This document shows, piece after piece, positions 23,441 to 35,139 of a DNA stretch of 64,000 nucleotides. The stretch's first letter is position 1, and each line of letters opens with the position of its first letter. The notes under the pieces are model-generated. The model saw nothing but the letters and a program-made list of their open reading frames with translations, made no database searches and was not told the origin of the DNA. Made by a program: the position numbers and the translations under genes. Location of the stretch: the NCBI RefSeq assembly GCF_020497125.1, contig NC_059079.1, positions 14,155,553-14,219,552 of the forward strand. The letters run 5' to 3'. Source of the DNA: Mauremys mutica. Its lineage: Eukaryota; Chordata; Testudines; Geoemydidae.

Positions 23441-26164
23441 AAAACGAAAAACCAAACAAAAAAAGATTGTCTACACCACCTTCCCGCTGGTCCCCTGGAG
23501 CTGGCAGTAGCCAATGGGAATTACATACATAAAGGTGTGTTTGTGATATGAGGACATGTGAGGACTGCTTCCAGGTGGGTGATATAAGCTGATATAATGA
23601 TATGGGGAGATCTATGTTTTGTACCCTCCAATGTGTGTGAGCAAAGGGAAGAGGTGCATGTGTACCTTAAGGATCCAGAATGCACCATTTGAATGCAGAA
23701 ATGCATAGGTTATGTCAGTAGCAGGGTACAGGCTTTTATTATGAAAGGTATTGTCAGCAGTGAGGTGGAATAGGACAGGATTCTAATGCTTTAATCATGG
23801 TTAAGTGAAAGTATGGGTTGAGCTGGGATCCCGTAAGTAAGGATAAAGGAATTGTAAAAGTCTGTGAAGTGGTTCTTAAATTGTGCACCAGTGGTGTTCT
23901 TTCTGGGGAGCTGGCTAAGTGTGAGAGTGTATGCCAGGATCTGGAATCTCCTGAATCTTATAGTGCCAATGGCCAGTATAATGTCCAGGGGCTAGTCAAA
24001 TACAGATATTCTCAAATAACCAATCCAAGGCTTTCCTACCACCCATCCTCAGTCCCCGACTTCTTGGCAGTCACAATCCCTCTCCCTGTCCCTCCAGTAC
24101 CCACAAAGTCCTCTGTCTCTTCCCCACCCAGTATAACAAAACTGTTGGTCAGACACCAACTGCTGACTATTCTGCTGTGTTCACAGTAAACCTCCCCATA
24201 AAATTTAAAAAAAAACAACATGTTACAATGTAACAGACAACTTGTACTAAGTAACATGAGTTATTAACTCTTTATTGCACAAGTTTACAAGGGCTCAGAC
24301 TAGAAACACCAGTGGTGGGGTGTTCACCAGGGCAATGGCATTGACACATTCCCTCAAACTATTCGAACAAGCAGACAGGTAATGCATAGAAACCCTCTGG
24401 GTTTTTTTTCCCCTTTATTGGTGCATGTGCACCACAATCCTTCCAGACTGCACATCTACACAAGCGAACATGTTCTTAAATACCATTCAGAATTTAGGTC
24501 CCCCAAAGACTTAGTGGGTGCCTTGGGTAAAAATTGACAGATTGAGACCGTTTTGACCTGCATCATATCAATAGTTCGATATCTGAGCAAACAAAACAAG
24601 AAAACCCTATCCTACCTTGACACTTTTTGAAAAATTGATGGGCGGGGGGAGGCTTATCTCTCCACAACTTCGAGATCAAATGATCCCAAATTTGGGTCAC
24701 TAACCCTACTCTGAACTCTTCTGAGGCACACCAAATTTCAAAGGAATCCAACTAAGCATCTCAATTTTAGAGGTCTTAAAATGGTCGATCTTTAAACAGA
24801 AGTCGTGATGCAAGCTTTACTATAGTGGCGCTACCACGCCACTATAATTAGGAGCTAGTCTAACTTCAGCCTGTGTAAATGGTAAGCTTTTAAATCACTA
24901 AGCAATAAAACACAGGGATACTCTTACTGCACACAAAGAATGTCCATTAATATTAATGGAAATTAGATACTCCTCAAGGAGGAAAATCTCTCATTTTCAT
25001 TAAACTATTTGATACATCTGGGGCTGTGGTAGTAATAAAGAGATACGGCGCAATATTAGAGAGAATCTGAGAAATGTTTGAGAAGGATTTCTGTGCGCCA
25101 CTTCCAAAGAATCCAAAAGGATTCTAAAAATGAGAGAGACACATTTATTTACATTTTACCTGATTCAAGGATGATTTCAGAGCTGGCATTCAAATATTTA
25201 AACAGCGAATCAGCCATTATCTCTGCTGTTAAGATCTTAACAAAACTAGAACAATGCATAGAATATCCTTAGCCAACTCAGGCTTCGGCTTCCTCAAAGA
25301 ACCACGCTCCACATTTGCTGATATTATAGCCCACAGCAGGATCATCTTGATCACTCTGGAGAGGCTGTACGTGAACAGCCCCACACATGATGATGGCTCA
25401 CGTTTAATAGGCTCCTCTAAGTCAATTAGGTACTGAGTGGGAAAAAACTCCCCTATCTTCTCCATTATCAGTAGCTATCGTAGCTCACTTGCCATTTCCC
25501 CTTATCCGTTATCTTTTACCACTGCAGTCTCTCCCCAGTCACCTAATTAGCTCCCTAGCCATTCATTGGTAATATTAATAGTGATGTGGTACTGTATTCA
25601 GTGCTTTTCTCAACTGGAAAGAAATTATATCTTCCATTTCAATCTTGTCTACGGTCTCTTGCTTCACTAAAACTTCACTATAGAACTCATGTTATCAGAT
25701 ATGAGCATTCTCTGAAAGGTCCTTATGAGACAAGCTCACAGATGTTCGTCTGTCAGGGACAAAAAGGGTACATGGCTGGACTAACATGGCATCCTTGTAA
25801 TCTCAAATGATGAGGGTCTCTGAAGAAAAAAAACCATGGTGCTCTTCCTAGTAAAATGATGAGTCTGACTCTGTAGCCTTCTGGCAGTGACACAACTAGA
25901 AGAAGGGGATGGCAAGCACTGAGCATACAGTGTTATCTGGTGAAAAACAGACGGGTTATCAAGAAAGCATGCAGGCACATGTTGGAACCCACTGGATTCC
26001 TACTGAAAATGAAATTGACACCTGCAAGTTCCTTTCAAAACCTGAAGTGCTTTTGAATCCTCAATGCAATCCAGAGGATGGTATTGTACACCTCTTCTAT
26101 GATGTATAGAATGACTTGTTTCATTTGCACAGTCACAGCTGTTCATGGTCCCTTAATTCACCTC
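23441..26164. other. No gene identified
   Basis: Mostly AT-rich with frames up to 123 codons (plus strand 23818-24189), none with a recognisable motif, signal or splice context. No clear transposon ends. Confidence 0.5.
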
Positions 26165-26395
26165 CATGAAGACAGTGATATCTTGTGGTTAGGCCATGCG
26201 GTAGGGAGTCGGCTTGATTGAAGTCCCAGATCTGTCAGTTAACCAGCTGTGTGACCTTGGGTAAGCCACTCTGTGCCTCTATTTCCCCACCTGTACCACA
26301 CCTCTCTCACAGGGGTATTATGAGGCTCACTCAATCTTTGTGAACCTTTGGTAGAAGGTGCTACACAGGCATTAAGTGTTACTAATATGTGCTGC
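26165..26395 (+). repeat. MIR/CORE-type SINE
   Basis: Diagnostic phrases in order: agctgtgtgaccttgggtaag, ccactctgtgcctctatttcc, gtattatgaggctcactca and, at the end, ggtgctacacaggcattaag. This is the layout of a MIR-like tRNA-derived SINE, diverged and 5'-incomplete. Confidence 0.8.
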
Positions 26396-28809
26396 TATTG
26401 ATATTCTATTTTTCCTCACAGGATTTCCAAACAGGACCTTATAAAATTGACTGTTCTAGTTTCTGTTAGCCTCCATTAACCATTTAAAGACATTAATAAA
26501 CACGCACATGGTGAGGGCTGTTTCCTCAGATGCAAACAAATCTACTTAGATAGCTCCACTTTACAGTCTGAAGTTGCCAGTCTCAAATCGGTTTCCAGCT
26601 AGCTGGCAGGGGATGGAAGTGCACCTTGCCAAGGAGGGTTTTTGCAAGCACTGGAATTTGTAAAAGCACTAGGGATTACAAACCACACTGTTTCACACAG
26701 GCCCATCAAAGAGCCTGTAATTCTTCATGCAAAACACCAGCTTCTTCAGAAACCCAACTGGTTTCATATTTGAAACCCTCTTTGGCAAGGCCCATTTCCA
26801 CTCGCTGCCAATTAACTGCAAACTGGTTTAAGATGGGCAACTTCACTATCAGCCTCCAACAGAGAGCATGTTCCTGAGGATGATCTGGTATGTAATAAAC
26901 ACGTCTTGCTACCATGTTTAAACTCATCTTCAATAGTTGGCAACCCACAGCTAGCTGTGATGTTCCACACAGGAAAAGAAGCTGTACATTCATATCCTCT
27001 CTTTCTAGTAAACGTCACTGGATCAAGATTTTATACTCTGAGCACATAACTGACTCTTATTTGCAGAACTTCCCGTGTTCTGCATTATTTTGGGGGCAGT
27101 ACTTACAAACAGAACACCGGTAAACAAACAGATAATGGAAGGGTAATAACTATCGTTATAACTCACCAAATCATACTGCACTCCTCTTCCAGACCCTAAG
27201 CAGAGGGTCCAGATCATCCCTTCCCACAGAGAAATCCTCAGGAGATCACACAGGGGGGAGGAAATCTCCCTGAGGATCCCCAAGCAGAGTATCTACCCTG
27301 TCGTTCCATAGGGTCAGTTCTGCCCTTCCCAGTGGGGCTATTTCATGACCTAAACCCTCAATGCTGGAGGTCCCACAGGAGGCCATGGCCATCCATGTGG
27401 AGGCTCTGTGCTTCTGCCCTGGCATCATGCCTCTGTACTAGCTGTGGCCCCCGAAGCGCAAGGGCCATTGCAGCCATGCTTCTGGGGGCTCTCCCTAGCT
27501 GCCATGAGCTCCCCAGAACTCCTGCTGGGTGATCCACACTAGTCAACGCAGATGAGAGCTGTGTTCTCTTTGCAGAGCTTTTTCAGAAGAGCGTGCATTT
27601 ATGTTTTCCTACCCCGACCTACACACTGCCCTCACAGGCTGCCCATTCCTTCCGCTGACCCACTTGGTCTCTAAATCCACCCGCATCACAAACCCAAAAT
27701 CACGCCACACCCTCCACAGCATCCAAAGGAGAAGGTTGAGGAGAGTTCTATGGAGGTAGAAGAATCTTTACTTCCATCCGCAGAAAGTCCCATCTGCACA
27801 AGTACAGAGGATAAGAATTGGGCCAATGTTCCTCAGACTAACATTGTATCCAATACTGCAATGAGAAAAAAGGCTTCTATTGACAACCATGGGAGATGTG
27901 ATGAACAAAGTCTGGCCTATAGTACACTACTTAGTAGTCTTGACAAAATACAATCATCTCTCCAGGGAGACAACAGCAGACAATGTTTTAAAGAAGAAAA
28001 TGTACACTAGAGTTTGAACATCCTGGACACTTGAGAAATGAACACAGGTGGACACAGTTTCAGCAGACCTCTAAAACGGTACCTACAATATTTTCGGGCA
28101 AATCCATTTGCTTACATTATGTGTATACATTCATGCAGATATTTGTGTAATTGTTAAAAAGCTTTTGAAAGACTGAAGAAGCATCAAATAATAACTAAGC
28201 ATTACTTCGCACAATTTTCATGTTGAAGCTGCTATGTAACATATTAGTTAGGTCTTGCCCATCTGACAGTTAGCAAACCTGTTTAACTAAGTGTGCAGTA
28301 TTTCTTTTTATTCTTTGCTCAATCTCGTATAATTGTACAACTTTATTTTTCACTCATGTAGCTTATTATTAAGCAACCATCTGCTTTGGTAACCAGTAAA
28401 TATAATCAAAATTCTTTGCATTTCAGATCCACTAAACATTTTCTAGTTTCTGTAATATACATATATTTTGCTTTTCAATCAACTACTTAAATCCTGGAGA
28501 TTCTAAGAGACCTCTTCTGATGTGATGTTCTTCAATCTTGACAGCACAAGACCATCATGCCACAGTAAAAATCATTGTCACAAATAAATATCATATTTAG
28601 GGTAACATCCAGCACACCATTTCTGCCAAAATCACGACCACTCCAATCACAGACAGTAACTAGTAAGCTAATAATACATTATATTTGGTTTCCTCCTAGG
28701 TCATACTCAATTTTTCCCCTTTATAGTCTCCTTGCAATATTTAGACTGGGTAGACCGTTCTAAACATGTCAATGACATAAATAAATGTTTAAGTGGCCAG
28801 TCTACCTGG
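26396..28809. other. No gene identified; one orphan open frame
   Basis: AT-rich apart from a GC-rich patch at 27240-27720. An open plus-strand frame runs from about 27720 to 28010 after an acceptor-like ctccacag; it is Ser/Glu-rich (EEVEESLL-like) and matches nothing I know. The remaining frames are short. Confidence 0.4.
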
Positions 28810-28829
28810 GACTCTGTTCTTGTCACATC

Positions 28830-29345
28830 TCATAAGCTTAACATGGTTGGATCTGGTCAGTAATCAGATGGGAGACCTCCAAGGAAAACCCAAGTCCTGA
28901 AGCAAGTGGCACTGGTTTTTCAATAGGTGGCACTCTAACCTCAGACTAGAACTGAGTAAATGTCCCCAAGATGGTGTTAGGACCACTGTTGCTGGAGGTG
29001 CCAGCTTTTGAATGAGACCAAGCATCTGCTGTTACTTCTGATAGGCATACGAAAAGATTCCATGGCATTTTTCGTAACACTAGAGTTTTAACCTTAATGT
29101 CTTGGCCAATTCCAGACTGGGTGAGCACATCATCTGCCTAATCTTCCCCCTATAGTTTCCACTACAGAGATTATTCCTGATTTCCCCTCACCTTAAAACT
29201 GCTGTAGAGAGTGCTGGCACAGAATGGTTGCTGCATCTCAATGCAGGCATCATACAGTGGTGGGTCACTGTCCTCAACGCACTGTGTAGAATTTTCAGAA
29301 AGATTTTGGCTCATTCGGGATAAAAGCACAACATGAATCTAAATT
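28830..29345 (+). repeat. 5S rRNA-derived SINE
   Basis: The head (tctcataagcttaacatgg, ggatctggtcagtaatcaga, tgggagacctcc) aligns with the 3' half of 5S rRNA including its internal promoter region. It is followed by the body typical of vertebrate 5S-derived SINEs (gaatgagaccaagc, ccatggcatttttcgtaac, cttggccaattccagactgg). It is a diverged copy, not a working 5S gene, since the 5' half of 5S rRNA is missing. Confidence 0.8.
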
Positions 29346-29627
29346 GCTATTATTAACACCCAAGATCCCTATTAATATGAAATCAATTTGTAAAAAGTTT
29401 TCAATGATAGCATTAAAAAGAATGTGTTAACCTCCCAAGTTACTATCTGTTCTTATTTTCCTTGCCCTCATCCTCCTCATTTCTGCCTCCTTGTATCCTA
29501 GCTCCTCATGGTGTTTTTAATCTTACCGTACATTGTTATCTTTTTCCAGGCAGGGTCCTAATTTAGTCTGTACAGTGCCAGGTTCATATAGAATTCATAA
29601 ATATAATAATATAAAACTCCAAATACC

Positions 29628-29975
29628 ATAGACGTCATTATTATTTGTATCTTATAATAGTATTTAGAAGTGCCAGTCAGATGGGGGATTCATTATGCAA
29701 GGTGCTAAGATATATAGCAAAACACCATCCTTCACTCAAGAGAGCTTACAATGTTGGTTTAAGGCATGATCTAACGTGTATGGCAAAAATCCTCACTTTG
29801 TATTTTAATTTATTGTCTTACAAAAGTGCTGAGAAGCACTAATTTAGACTTCTATGTTACTTAGGGTAAACTTTTCAAAAGTAGCTAAGTGACTTGCTCA
29901 AGGTCACACAGGAATTATGTGGCAGAATCGGGAATTAAACCCAGATCTTGAGTCCCAGCTACCACTCCCATGAGA
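29628..29975 (-). repeat. MIR/CORE-type SINE
   Basis: Reverse-strand MIR phrases: attattatttgtatcttata at the tail, caagagagcttacaatg in the middle and aagtgacttgctcaaggtca followed by acacaggaattatgtggcag at the head side. Diverged, with an insertion in the middle. Confidence 0.75.
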
Positions 29976-30867
29976 GCATTCTCATTCTCTAAACATTGTA
30001 ACAATTAAGCCTTTTTAAATGACGACTTAAGATGAGTATCAAGTGCCTCTAAGATTCTATATCATTTACACAATATATTTCCACCAGCCAGTTTTGCAGG
30101 TCGATGGTTAATCAATTCTCCTCCTGCATTTCTACTAGTAATTCAGATTTTTAAAGCTGAATCAGTATTTTTCCAAATCAGGATGAGACTGTAAATAAAT
30201 AGCGACAGCAGATCATCTAGGCCCAATCCTAGAGGTCAGAGTTTAATCTCAGCTGCACAGCATGCATTACTACATCTCTCAAAAGACTCATGGCTACAAA
30301 GGTGCATCTGAGATTAGAATCTGGACACTAGAAATCTATTGAAAATGGATAATAATGGCAGTGTCAGTGTCCAAAGATTGTCACAAGGAGACAAGATATT
30401 AACTTAAAATGAACAGAAATCCAAACTATTGTTAAGATGAGCCATCCATTCCATCTTAAATCCCCCTCTTTATTTAGTCATTCACAACGGTCTCAGATAT
30501 AATTCCCTTTATGCTGAAGTTTGTTCTCTCAGCCTAAAAGCAAGTTTGAACAGAATCCATTGAATTGTTTTGAGCTATAAGAATGGGGGGAGGAATTGAC
30601 TCCTTATAAAAGGAGTCATTCTGTCCTTCTCTGGTTTGATAATGAAAACAAGTCTTCCTTTTTAGAGAACAAACACATCACAGACATGGTCCTGAGTGAG
30701 GAATGGGATCTTAGCTTGACTTGATTAAATTAATTGTTTGATTAAAAAATTAAGGCATCAGAAATGATCAATAGCACTGAATAGTTATTGTCTGCTGAAA
30801 CAAAAGCGTTTGTAAATGAGTACTATCAATTTTCAATATAACTCTGCAGCAGGTTAGCAAGTAAGGT
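29976..30867. other. No gene seen
   Basis: AT-rich, short frames only, no repeat ends recognised. Confidence 0.5.
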
Positions 30868-30995
30868 CCCAATCCTACAGAGACTTAACACACACGCTTA
30901 ACTTTATGCACTATGCACAATCCTCACTGAAGGCATTGGGATTACTCACAGTGCATAAAATTAAGCACGAGCATAATTATTTGAAGAAATGAGGC
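30868..30995. repeat. Fold-back dispersed repeat
   Basis: The arms acacgcttaactttatgcac and gtgcataaaattaagcacg face each other around cactgaaggcattgggatta. Same family as 966-1075, 38470-38592 and 46418-46505. Confidence 0.65.
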
Positions 30996-32076
30996 CTAAA
31001 TAGGCTTGCACCAGTACACGGGGCTGGGAAACACAAACTTTGGGTTCACATGGACACTATTCCTCTTTTCCTCTCCTCCTATGCTATTGCCACCTTCATG
31101 TCTTCCCTCCCCCACTACTTCCAAACCCTTTGATCTTCTCATAAGCTACATGACACCACTAGCTGCTGCTCTGCCTCTAACTTAATGTTGGAATTGGATC
31201 CTTCCAAATACAGAACTCGGATTCCAAGAATCCTTCTTTGGTGCAACACCGGCAGCTGCTTTTGCTTTGAACTAGTGCAGTAAGGGTCTGTATGCTTTTT
31301 ATGAAACACCACTGTGCATACTGTTCAGACCAACCACCAGGCTTCAGAATGAGAGAAAAACACTTACCTTTTCATCACATGAATAGGACATATTAGATGT
31401 GATACAGATGCCAAGTAGCATTCTGTAGAGATTACAATTATTTTTGTGCTTCATGCTATGGACACCCCACAAAGCCCAGTAAGTCATAGTCTAGAGTAGC
31501 CTCATGCACTCTCTAGTACTGCACACGCTAGGCAGTGACCTTCATGTCTCTCTCCCCCAGCAATACCCACCAAAAAGAAAAACGTGTTGCTAACTGTGTA
31601 TTAGCATTCATGGAATTCAAGGAACATCATTCCATTTGTGTGCCTGGGTATGGCTGAAAAAAAAAAAACAGTAGATCTTCTGGGAAGTCTGTGAGGGGGA
31701 TGGATCTGCACAAGGGTCTCTGGGATCCCACCTCCCAGAAGCCCTTTGGAGCTAATTGAACCTGGCCTTTGTGCCTATATCCTTCCCTCTTTCTAAAATG
31801 GTGTACAAGCAAGATTAAATCCATGCTTTGCATTCACCAGCTGCTTCCAAATGCCCTCTCTAGATGGAAGGTCCTTTCACCGTGTGTAGCTCATGCCACA
31901 AAAGGTGTGGCTGCCCTGTCCACAGATGTGAAAGTTTTTCTGTCCCCACTTTACTCTCTTCTGTACTTGTAGTGAAGGAAGCCACAGTGCAGTGCTGGCT
32001 GACTCTTTTTGAAATCTGGGAACGAGTGCTGAGCTGTAAGCGGATGATCAAACAATGGAATGAACACCTCACCACT
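30996..32076. other. No gene seen
   Basis: A poly-A tract lies at 31658-31669. A 111-codon plus-strand frame (31864-32199) runs across the left end of the next transposon, so it is not a host exon. Confidence 0.5.
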
Positions 32077-32885
32077 ATACCAGCCAGGGGTGAAAGTAAA
32101 ATACAGTTCTTACTGGTATGGGTCCCACTCTGCTTCCCCTCCACCCCCGGAAGGGGCGGGGCCCTCAGACAGAAGGGGCAGGGCCAGGGGTGGAAGTAAG
32201 TTACATTTCTTACCGGTACAGTCCAAAAACAAGCAACCCATCTCTCCTACATACTTCATGGATCCCTCCCATTGCATGACTTAGATGTACAAAATAAAGC
32301 TACTATTACTACTACCAGTACTGTCTGTAATAAAACTTTACTATTGGAATAAGCCTGAAAAACTGAAAACTCACTGTCACATTTTTCTCCTTGTCCTCCC
32401 TCCTCCTCCTCCAGCCAGGCTGCCCGATAGGGCTAGGCTCCACATTCCCCCAACCCCCGCACTCAGCAGGGGCTGCAGGGGCTGCCCTCTAGCTTGTAGC
32501 AGGGAGACTGGCTGAGGGAGAAGCCTCCCCAGGTAGCCTGCTGCCTGCATAGGAGCAGTTTAAACTTAACTGTTCACTCAGGGGTCTGAATCATGGAATT
32601 GGGGCTATTTCTGGCATCCTTGTTAATTTCACTCACAGTTGTTGTATCATAGATTTGAACTTGGAAATGGTTCCCGATTTTGATTGTATTTTTTGAGTAT
32701 TATTGAAGATCGCCTCGTCCAGGGGGGCAGAAAAGAACTGTCTCGGCTTTGGGGCTTGGCTACACTTACAAGTTGCAGCGCTGGTGGAGGCTTTCCAGCG
32801 CTGCAACAACACCCCGTCCACACTTGCAGGGCACAACCAGCGCTGCAACTCCCTGGTTGCAGCGCTGGCTGAAAACCCATCCCGG

Positions 32886-32897
32886 CAGGGGTATAAG
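32886..32897 (+). promoter_or_regulatory. Possible TATA box for the Myb/SANT-like gene
   Basis: CAGGGGTATAAG about 250 bp upstream of the start codon, just inside the left subterminal CAGCGCTG cluster. Judged by sequence only. Confidence 0.35.
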
Positions 32898-33144
32898 GAG
32901 TGCAGCGCTGGTGATCCAGCGCTGCCCAGCAGGTGTGGACACTCACCAGCGCTTTACCTGTCCTCCAGGGAATAAGGAGGTATCCCAGAATTCCTGTTCA
33001 GCCACTCTGCACATCAGTTTGCACTCTACTGCTCTTGGCTCAGGTGACCCGCCCTGTAAATGCCCCGGGAAATTTAAAAATCTCCTTCCTGTTTGCTGCA
33101 GCCAGGTGTGGAGTGCAATCAGTTTTAATCAGTTACAGGTGACC

Positions 33145-34773
33145 ATGCCTCCACGCGGCAAACGAGCCCCAGCATGGAGCACTGGTGAATTGCAGGACCT
33201 CATCAGTGTTTGGGGTGAGGCATCTGTTCAGGCACAGCTGCGCTCCGGCCGTAGGAATTACGATATCTTTGAGCAGATATCAAGGGCCATGCTGGATCGG
33301 GGCCATGATCGGGACGCAGTACAATGCAGGGTGAAAATTAAAGAGCTGCGGAGTGCCTATTACAAAGCCCGAGAGGGGAATCGACGATCCGGAGCTGCTC
33401 CCACGACCTGCCGTTTTTACAGGGAGATGGATGAGATACTTGGGGGTGACCCCACTGCCAATCCCAGGATAACGATGGACACTTCTGAGCAGGCTGGGGG
33501 ACAGGAGGAGGAGGCGGAGGAGGCGGCGGAGGCGGAGGCGTGGGGGGGGGAGGAAACCGCGAGTGAAGCTCCTGGCATGGGGGAAGAAACCGCAGATTCC
33601 CTGGAGGCATGCAGCCAGGAGCTCTTCTCAAGCCAGGAGGAAAGCACCCAATCGCAGCAGCCAGCAGTTGCAGAAGGACAAGCAGAGGAGCGTGTTACCG
33701 GTAAGCGGCTTTTATTTTCTGGGTGAAATGTTTCTGGAGAGGAGGGGGGGTTATGGATGCATGCATGCCAGCCTCTAGATGTGGAATAGCCCGTTGATGT
33801 GGTCTATCACGTCGCGGTAATCTGCCTCAGTTATCTCAGCAAAAGCTTCATCCAGAGCGTGGGCAATATGCCTGCGCAGGTTTATAGGCAGCCACTGTGT
33901 CCCTTGTCCCAGTGACGGTGACGCGTCCGCGCCACTCTTCTGCCAGTGGTGGGGGACCATTTCTGAACACAGGCAAGCCGCATAGGGTCCCGGGCGGAAT
34001 CCACATTGCTCTAAAAGAGCCCCCCGCTGTTCCCTAGTGACTCGCAGTAGGGAAACATCTTCCAGGATTAAGTCCTGTGAAAAATGTTGGGAGACTCTTT
34101 AGTGAAGAGATAGGGAGATAAGATCACCCCTGCATCTGCATTTCACTCAACCCCTCTAGCACTCCAGATTACCCGAAGCAACCAGCTCCCCTCTTACACC
34201 CAAGCCCCACTTCTCCCCATATAAGCACTGCTCACTCACCATGTCGTGGCTTCTGTAGTGTTATGCGTGTGGGTAAAAGAATGCTTAAATAAGAACTCAC
34301 TCCCTCAGTGTAACAATTCATGTCTGGAGATAGTGGATACAATGCTGCCCGTGTTAAATGTTGTCATTTCTGTTTCTACAGTGACCTTGACTACTGGACT
34401 GCCCAGATGTTCAACATCACAGAGGCTTCAAAATTTGAGAAAAAATCCCCGAAAGAGCAAAGAAGACATGCTGAAAACTGTTCTTAATCAGTCTGCTCGA
34501 GAGAGTAAGGACTTGAAGGATTGGCGAGAGAAAGAAAGCAGGACACGCAAGAGAAATGCAGTGGCCAAGAGGAAAACCACGGAGCGGCTGCTAAGCATCC
34601 TGGAGCGCCAAGCGGAGTCTATAGAGTCACTCGTTGCCATGCAAGCAGAGCACTACCGCCCCGTCCTTTGTGCCTTGTGCCCCAATGTCAGCTCAAACCA
34701 CCTTTCCCCAGCATCCAGGTTCTTACCACCACCAGCTGCCTCCAACACCTGTATGTTCCCCAACCAGCCCTGA
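33145..34773 (+). CDS. Myb/SANT-like DNA-binding protein of the Harbinger transposon (two exons)
   Basis: Exon 1 is 33145-33700 and ends CCG|GTAAGC. Exon 2 is 34382-34773 and starts after TTTCTACAG. The join keeps the frame (G|TG makes Val186) and gives about 315 residues. Residues 8-100 form a Myb/SANT-like trihelix-type domain (WSTGELQDLISVWGE, QCRVKIKELRSAYYKAREGN, CRFYREMDEILGGDP). Residues 118-150 are acidic, Glu/Ala-rich. Exon 2 starts with a basic segment (RKNPRKSKEDML) and a charged, probably helical region with heptad-like spacing (TERLLSILERQAESIESLVAM). In PIF/Harbinger elements such a partner binds DNA and helps bring the nuclease to the nucleus and the transposon ends. The start at 33145 is chosen because the domain begins right after it and the open frame upstream is unrelated and CAGCGCTG-rich. 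The C-terminus probably carries a one-base frameshift near 34660: a downstream +1 frame to 34888 encodes a YPLHSTP-type tail that I remember from relatives. Confidence 0.85.
33775..34242 (-). CDS. Unknown 100-residue protein, antisense and nested in the intron of the Myb-like gene
   Basis: Not recognised. On the minus strand an ATG at 34242-34240 abuts a consensus donor (ATG|GTGAGTGAG). A polypyrimidine-AG acceptor (catttttcacag) ends at 34075, and the open frame then runs from 34074 to a TAG at 33777-33775. Joining them gives Met plus 99 residues with no stop, starting MDLILEDVSLLRVTREQRG and ending YRDVIDHINGLFHI. An in-frame TAA lies just upstream of the ATG. The protein is Cys-containing in the middle (PYAACLCSE) and probably helical at the end (RRHIAHALDEAFAEI). 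The whole gene lies inside the 681-base plus-strand intron. No poly(A) signal or promoter was found. Alternatives: a captured exon, an additional element-encoded protein, or chance. Confidence 0.45.
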
Positions 34774-34978
34774 TACCTACCACCACCCTTACCCTCTGCA
34801 TTCAACCCCCATCACCATGCAGTATATGAACCCTGAAGTGCAGGATTCATTAAACAGCAATCCAGACAGGGCATATGCAAACTTGTGACTGTACAGTTCA
34901 CCAACCCACACCCCTGCCCTCTTGTGTTCATGAAATGTTGTGTGTCTGTCTGTCTGTCAAGGAAGTTTTTTTCTTTTC

Positions 34979-34984
34979 AATAAA
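34979..34984 (+). terminator. Poly(A) signal of the Myb/SANT-like gene
   Basis: AATAAA 206 bases after the stop codon of the Myb-like frame, preceded by a TGTCTG repeat and a T-rich stretch. It faces the signal for the nuclease gene at 35010-35015. Confidence 0.6.
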
Positions 34985-35009
34985 ACAATTCTTGGCTTTG
35001 AAAACAGTC

Positions 35010-35015
35010 TTTATT
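35010..35015 (-). terminator. Poly(A) signal of the nuclease gene
   Basis: TTTATT on the plus strand, AATAAA on the minus strand, 125 bases after the nuclease stop codon. The two convergent transcripts therefore end within a few dozen bases of each other and probably overlap. Confidence 0.55.
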
Positions 35016-35139
35016 ATAGCAGATAGTGAAAGATACCTTAGCCCAGTAAAGAAAGAGGCACTACAAATCATATTATTATTATGGATAATAGAATAACAGT
35101 GTAAGCAGTGCAATTCACTCCCATGCAAGGCAGCAAACA

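Noticed and set aside
28850..28915. 5S rRNA gene
   Set aside because: Only the 3' half of 5S rRNA is matched, it is diverged, and it runs into a SINE body.
32749..33144. Upstream extension of the Myb-like frame by 132 codons
   Set aside because: It runs through the transposon's own terminal repeat and CAGCGCTG array. The Myb/SANT-like domain begins right after the ATG at 33145.
33338..33647. Minus-strand frames opposite Myb-like exon 1
   Set aside because: Shadow frames of the GC-rich acidic region (poly-Pro/Ser translation). No start or splice logic, unlike the intronic antisense frame.
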